Assembly: GCF_013112225.1 (NCBI RefSeq)
Contig: NZ_JABFHI010000004.1
Location: 372,001-436,000, forward strand
Direction: 5' to 3'
Length of the DNA stretch: 64,000 bases
DNA from: Vreelandella azerica
Lineage (GTDB): Bacteria > Pseudomonadota > Gammaproteobacteria > Pseudomonadales > Halomonadaceae
In this document: piece after piece, positions 61,357-64,000 of the stretch
Layout: each line of letters begins with the position of its first letter
How positions within the stretch are numbered: the first letter of the stretch is position 1
Translations under genes and position numbers: made by a program
Notes under the pieces: generated by a model
Told to the model about the DNA's origin: nothing
What the model saw: the letters and a program-made list of their open reading frames with translations, nothing else
Database searches by the model: none

Positions 61357-62499
61357 ATGATGATTATGACGTGTTTTCCATTTCAGCCCAGATGGCGGCT
61401 TATCGATAAATCGCCTTCACTGGTATCGCGAATCAGGGTGCTATGCATTTCTTTGCTTGCCCTGACAGTCATGAGTATCCAGGCCACCTGGGCGCAGCAG
61501 CCACCGCCGCCGGTTATTGCCGCCAGGGTCGCCGTAATTGACTGGACAGATCCAATCAAGGCGCTCGGCACCTTGGAAGCCGATGAAAGCATTACCCTGT
61601 CAGCGACAGTGACCGATACCGTTACGCAGATCAATTTCAGCGATGGCGAGCTGGTAGAAGCCGGTCAGCTGCTTATCCAGCTGAACGATACCGAAGAACA
61701 GGCCCAGCTCAGAGCGGCCAGAGCCCTGCAGGATGAGCGTCGCAATGCCCTTAATCGCGTCACCCAGCTGCAGGAGCGTAACCTGTCTGCCCGTGCCGAT
61801 GTGGAAGACAATCAGGCACGTCTGCGCCAGGCGTCCGCTGAAGCAGATGCCCTGGAAGCGCGCTTGACCAACTACCGGCTGACTGCCCCCTTTGACGGGC
61901 GCGTCGGGTTCAGGGACATCAGCCTGGGGGCCCTGGTCACGCCCGGCATGTCACTGGTCACCCTGGATAAGCTGGATATCATGCAGCTCGATTTCAACCT
62001 CCCTGAGGTCTACCTGGGTCAGCTGGAAGCCGGTTTGTCGCTGACCGCCACCAGCGCCGCTTACCCTGATAACGAATTTAAAGGTGAAGTGGCCACCATC
62101 GGCACCCGGGTTGACCCGGTCTCGCGTAGCGTAACGGTGCGCGCCGAAGTGGATAACCCTTCGCTGCATTTACGCCCCGGTATGCTGATGCAGGTCACCC
62201 TGGCCCCTACTAGCCGGGAAGCCCTGGTGATTCCTGAATCTGCCATTGTCCCGGAGGGCCAGAACCACTTTGTCTGGCAGCTGGATGAAGCCGATAGCAA
62301 CCGGGTCAGCTGGCAGGAAGTCGAGATCGGCTCGCGACGCGAAGGCGAAGTCGAGATCATCAGCGGGCTGGACGGCGGTGATCTGGTCGTCGCCCACGGC
62401 ACAGAGCGGGTGCGTGAAGGTCAGCAGCCTGAGCTTCTGGGCATCATGGATGACAGCACCAGCATTGCCGAACTGCTGCGCCGTGAGGAGTCGCGCTGA
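61357..62499 (+). CDS. RND efflux periplasmic adaptor (membrane fusion protein)
   Basis: 380 residues. The N-terminal signal/anchor (about 25-47, VLCISLLALTVMSIQATWAQ) precedes the lipoyl/hairpin layout: ALGTLEADESITLSATVTDT, FSDGELVEAGQLLIQLNDTE, a short coiled-coil hairpin (about 110-170), RLTAPFDGRVGFRDISLGAL-type LTAPFDGRVGFRDIS, then a beta barrel and the membrane-proximal domain with LRPGMLMQVTLA and IPESAIVPEGQNHFVW. It links an inner-membrane pump to an outer-membrane channel. The stop overlaps the permease start by one base. Several ATGs sit at the start (61357, 61360, 61366); I keep the first, as the ribosome site does not decide. Confidence 0.9.
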   Translation: MMIMTCFPFQPRWRLIDKSPSLVSRIRVLCISLLALTVMSIQATWAQQPPPPVIAARVAVIDWTDPIKALGTLEADESITLSATVTDTVTQINFSDGELVEAGQLLIQLNDTEEQAQLRAARALQDERRNALNRVTQLQERNLSARADVEDNQARLRQASAEADALEARLTNYRLTAPFDGRVGFRDISLGALVTPGMSLVTLDKLDIMQLDFNLPEVYLGQLEAGLSLTATSAAYPDNEFKGEVATIGTRVDPVSRSVTVRAEVDNPSLHLRPGMLMQVTLAPTSREALVIPESAIVPEGQNHFVWQLDEADSNRVSWQEVEIGSRREGEVEIISGLDGGDLVVAHGTERVREGQQPELLGIMDDSTSIAELLRREESR

Positions 62500-64000
62500 T
62501 GGTTATCTCTGACCTTTCTGTCCAGCGGCCGGTACTGGCCACCGTACTGGCGGCACTGATTGTCGCTTTCGGCCTGCTTGCCCTCGAGCGCCTGCCGCTG
62601 CAGGAATATCCGTCCATTGATCCACCGGTGGTGGGCATTGATACCCGCTACCCCGGCGCCTCGGCCAGTATTGTCGAGACGCGCATCACTCAACTGCTGG
62701 AAGATCGTATCTCGGGAGTGGAAGGCATTGAGGTCATTTCCTCAAGCAGTGAGGACGGCCGCTCAAGCATCAACGTTGAATTCAGCCTTGATATGGATAT
62801 CGATGCCGCCGCCAATGATATCCGCGACCGGATTTCCGGCTCACTGGATAACCTCCCTGAAGAAGCCGACCCACCGGAAGTTCAGAAAGCTGATTCAAGC
62901 TCTGATGTGGTGCTGTGGATGAGTCTATCGGGCGAGAACTACAGCATGGCGGAGCTGACCGATTACGCTGACCGCTATCTGGTGGACAGCCTTTCGGTTC
63001 TCCCCGGCGTATCTCAAGTACGTATTGGTGGCGGGCGAGAATACGCCATGCGGGTCTGGCTGGATGCTGATGCCCTGTCGGCTCGCGAGCTCACCGTGGG
63101 CGATGTGGAACAGGTTCTGCGGGAGGAAAACGTAGAGCTACCCGGTGGTGCAGTGGAATCTCAGGAGCGCCAGTTTATTGTCCGCCTGCCACGTAACTTC
63201 AGCACCCCGGAAGACTTTCGTTCTCTGGTACTGGCAGAAAGCGATAGCGGCTACCTGATTCGCCTGGATGATGTGGCGCGGGTGGAAATAGGCTCTGTAG
63301 AGGAAAGGACCATTTTTCGCGGTAACGGCACACCGCTGGTCGGGCTTGGGCTGATGAAGCAGTCAACCGCCAATGTGCTGGAAATTTCCCAGGGTGCCCA
63401 GGCTGAGATGGAACGCCTTCAGGCCACCCTGCCGGATGATATGTCACTTAGCCTGAACTTTGATGCATCGGTGTTTGTATCCGGTGCCATCAAGGAGGTA
63501 ATGATCACCCTATTTGTGTCCATGGGCCTGGTGGTGATCGTGATCTTTGCCTTTCTGGGTAACATCCGTACCACTTTTATCCCGGCGATCACGGTTCCCA
63601 TTGCCTTGATTGGCACCTTTGCCGCCCTGGCAGTCATGGGGTTCACGATCAATCTGCTAACCCTACTCGCACTGGTATTAGCCATCGGCCTGATCGTTGA
63701 TGATGCGATTGTAGTACTGGAAAATATCCATCGACGCATGCAGGAATACGGTGAGACCCCTCTAGTCGCTGCCTTTCGTGGTTCGCGCCAGATTGCCTTT
63801 GCGGTTGTGGCGACGACTCTGGTACTGATTGCCGTCTTTGTACCTTTAAGCTTCCTGCAGGGGGACATTGGCCGCCTGTTCTCGGAATTCGCCCTCACCC
63901 TGGCCGCCGCCGTGGCGCTATCCAGCGTGCTGGCGCTGACCCTGACGCCGATGATGGCGTCGAAAATCCTCAGCGCCGATATGCACGAAAGCCCTATTGC
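62499..64000 (+). CDS. RND efflux permease, N-terminal part (runs off the right edge)
   Basis: The first about 500 residues of an AcrB/MexF-type (HAE1) proton-driven pump. It starts MVISDLSVQRPVLATVLAAL (TM1), with porter-domain motifs LQEYPSIDPPVVGIDTRYPG, ASIVETRITQLLEDRISGVE and LPGVSQVRIGG. TM2-TM4 follow, with IALIGTFAALAVMG, then LLTLLALVLAIGLIVDDAIV, which carries the paired Asp residues of the proton relay, and VVLENIHRRMQEYG. The frame is open to the edge with no lesion. Start ATG 62499 overlaps the adaptor stop (TGATG), with GAGGAG upstream. Substrate unknown. Confidence 0.93.
   Translation, partial: MVISDLSVQRPVLATVLAALIVAFGLLALERLPLQEYPSIDPPVVGIDTRYPGASASIVETRITQLLEDRISGVEGIEVISSSSEDGRSSINVEFSLDMDIDAAANDIRDRISGSLDNLPEEADPPEVQKADSSSDVVLWMSLSGENYSMAELTDYADRYLVDSLSVLPGVSQVRIGGGREYAMRVWLDADALSARELTVGDVEQVLREENVELPGGAVESQERQFIVRLPRNFSTPEDFRSLVLAESDSGYLIRLDDVARVEIGSVEERTIFRGNGTPLVGLGLMKQSTANVLEISQGAQAEMERLQATLPDDMSLSLNFDASVFVSGAIKEVMITLFVSMGLVVIVIFAFLGNIRTTFIPAITVPIALIGTFAALAVMGFTINLLTLLALVLAIGLIVDDAIVVLENIHRRMQEYGETPLVAAFRGSRQIAFAVVATTLVLIAVFVPLSFLQGDIGRLFSEFALTLAAAVALSSVLALTLTPMMASKILSADMHESPI

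Overview
The window reads as a chromosomal segment of a moderately GC-rich gammaproteobacterium, most likely Halomonas or a close relative. Support comes from the protein repertoire (2-methylcitrate cluster with acnD/prpF and a GntR regulator, separate trpE and trpGDC, lapAB, ygiM, DUF1820) and from conserved gene orders such as uvrY-uvrC-pgsA-tRNA-Gly-tRNA-Cys-tRNA-Leu and dnaX-ybaB-recR. The genus is an inference; the class is firm. I see no phage, insertion sequence, CRISPR array or rRNA.

Layout. 1-11.6 kb: minus-strand housekeeping genes (hrpA start, fadD, yafJ, ycgN-ycgL-rnd, recR-ybaB-dnaX, grxD), with ptrB on plus. 11.8-22.8 kb: argF, tRNA-Ala, uvrY-uvrC-pgsA and a tRNA-Gly/Cys/Leu operon behind a consensus promoter, nadB, ygfX-sdhE, ihfB-lapA-lapB, pyrF, a ComEA-like protein. 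22.8-29.8 kb: the methylcitrate operon gntR-prpB-prpC-acnD-prpF for propionate catabolism. 30-37 kb: pabB, cysB, trxA, an AI-2E transporter, a SIMPL protein, serS. 37-47 kb: a small membrane protein, ydiJ, then the minus-strand cluster rpe-gph-trpE-(phosphoribosyltransferase)-trpG-trpD-trpC. 47-61 kb: yajG, tpm, ygiM, DUF1820, an ATP-grasp / putative cysteine-peptidase / tlyA operon, mscK, pldA, the yqjD-yqjE-yqjK trio and a BaiN-type flavoprotein. 61-64 kb: an RND efflux operon that runs off the end.

Sequence quality strongly shapes the annotation. Seventeen genes carry apparent frameshifts, about 28 events in all, nearly all one-base losses in short G/C or A/T homopolymers. Restoring one base at each place rebuilds full-length conserved proteins, including products expected to be essential (DnaX, PgsA). 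I therefore annotate these genes as intact CDSs with assembly errors and give each error position. trpE hides a compensating pair that garbles about 25 residues without breaking the frame.

The best candidate for something new is the three-gene operon at 50.0-54.1 kb. An amino-acid-ligase-type ATP-grasp enzyme precedes an unrecognised 681-residue protein whose C-terminal half shows a papain-like Cys / His / Asn pattern, followed 7 bases later by tlyA. Other points are an accessory phosphoribosyltransferase and an intrinsic terminator inside the trp cluster, a duplicated tRNA-Gly 3' end, a palindromic operator beside the GntR start codon, and small ORFs of 52 and 34 codons.
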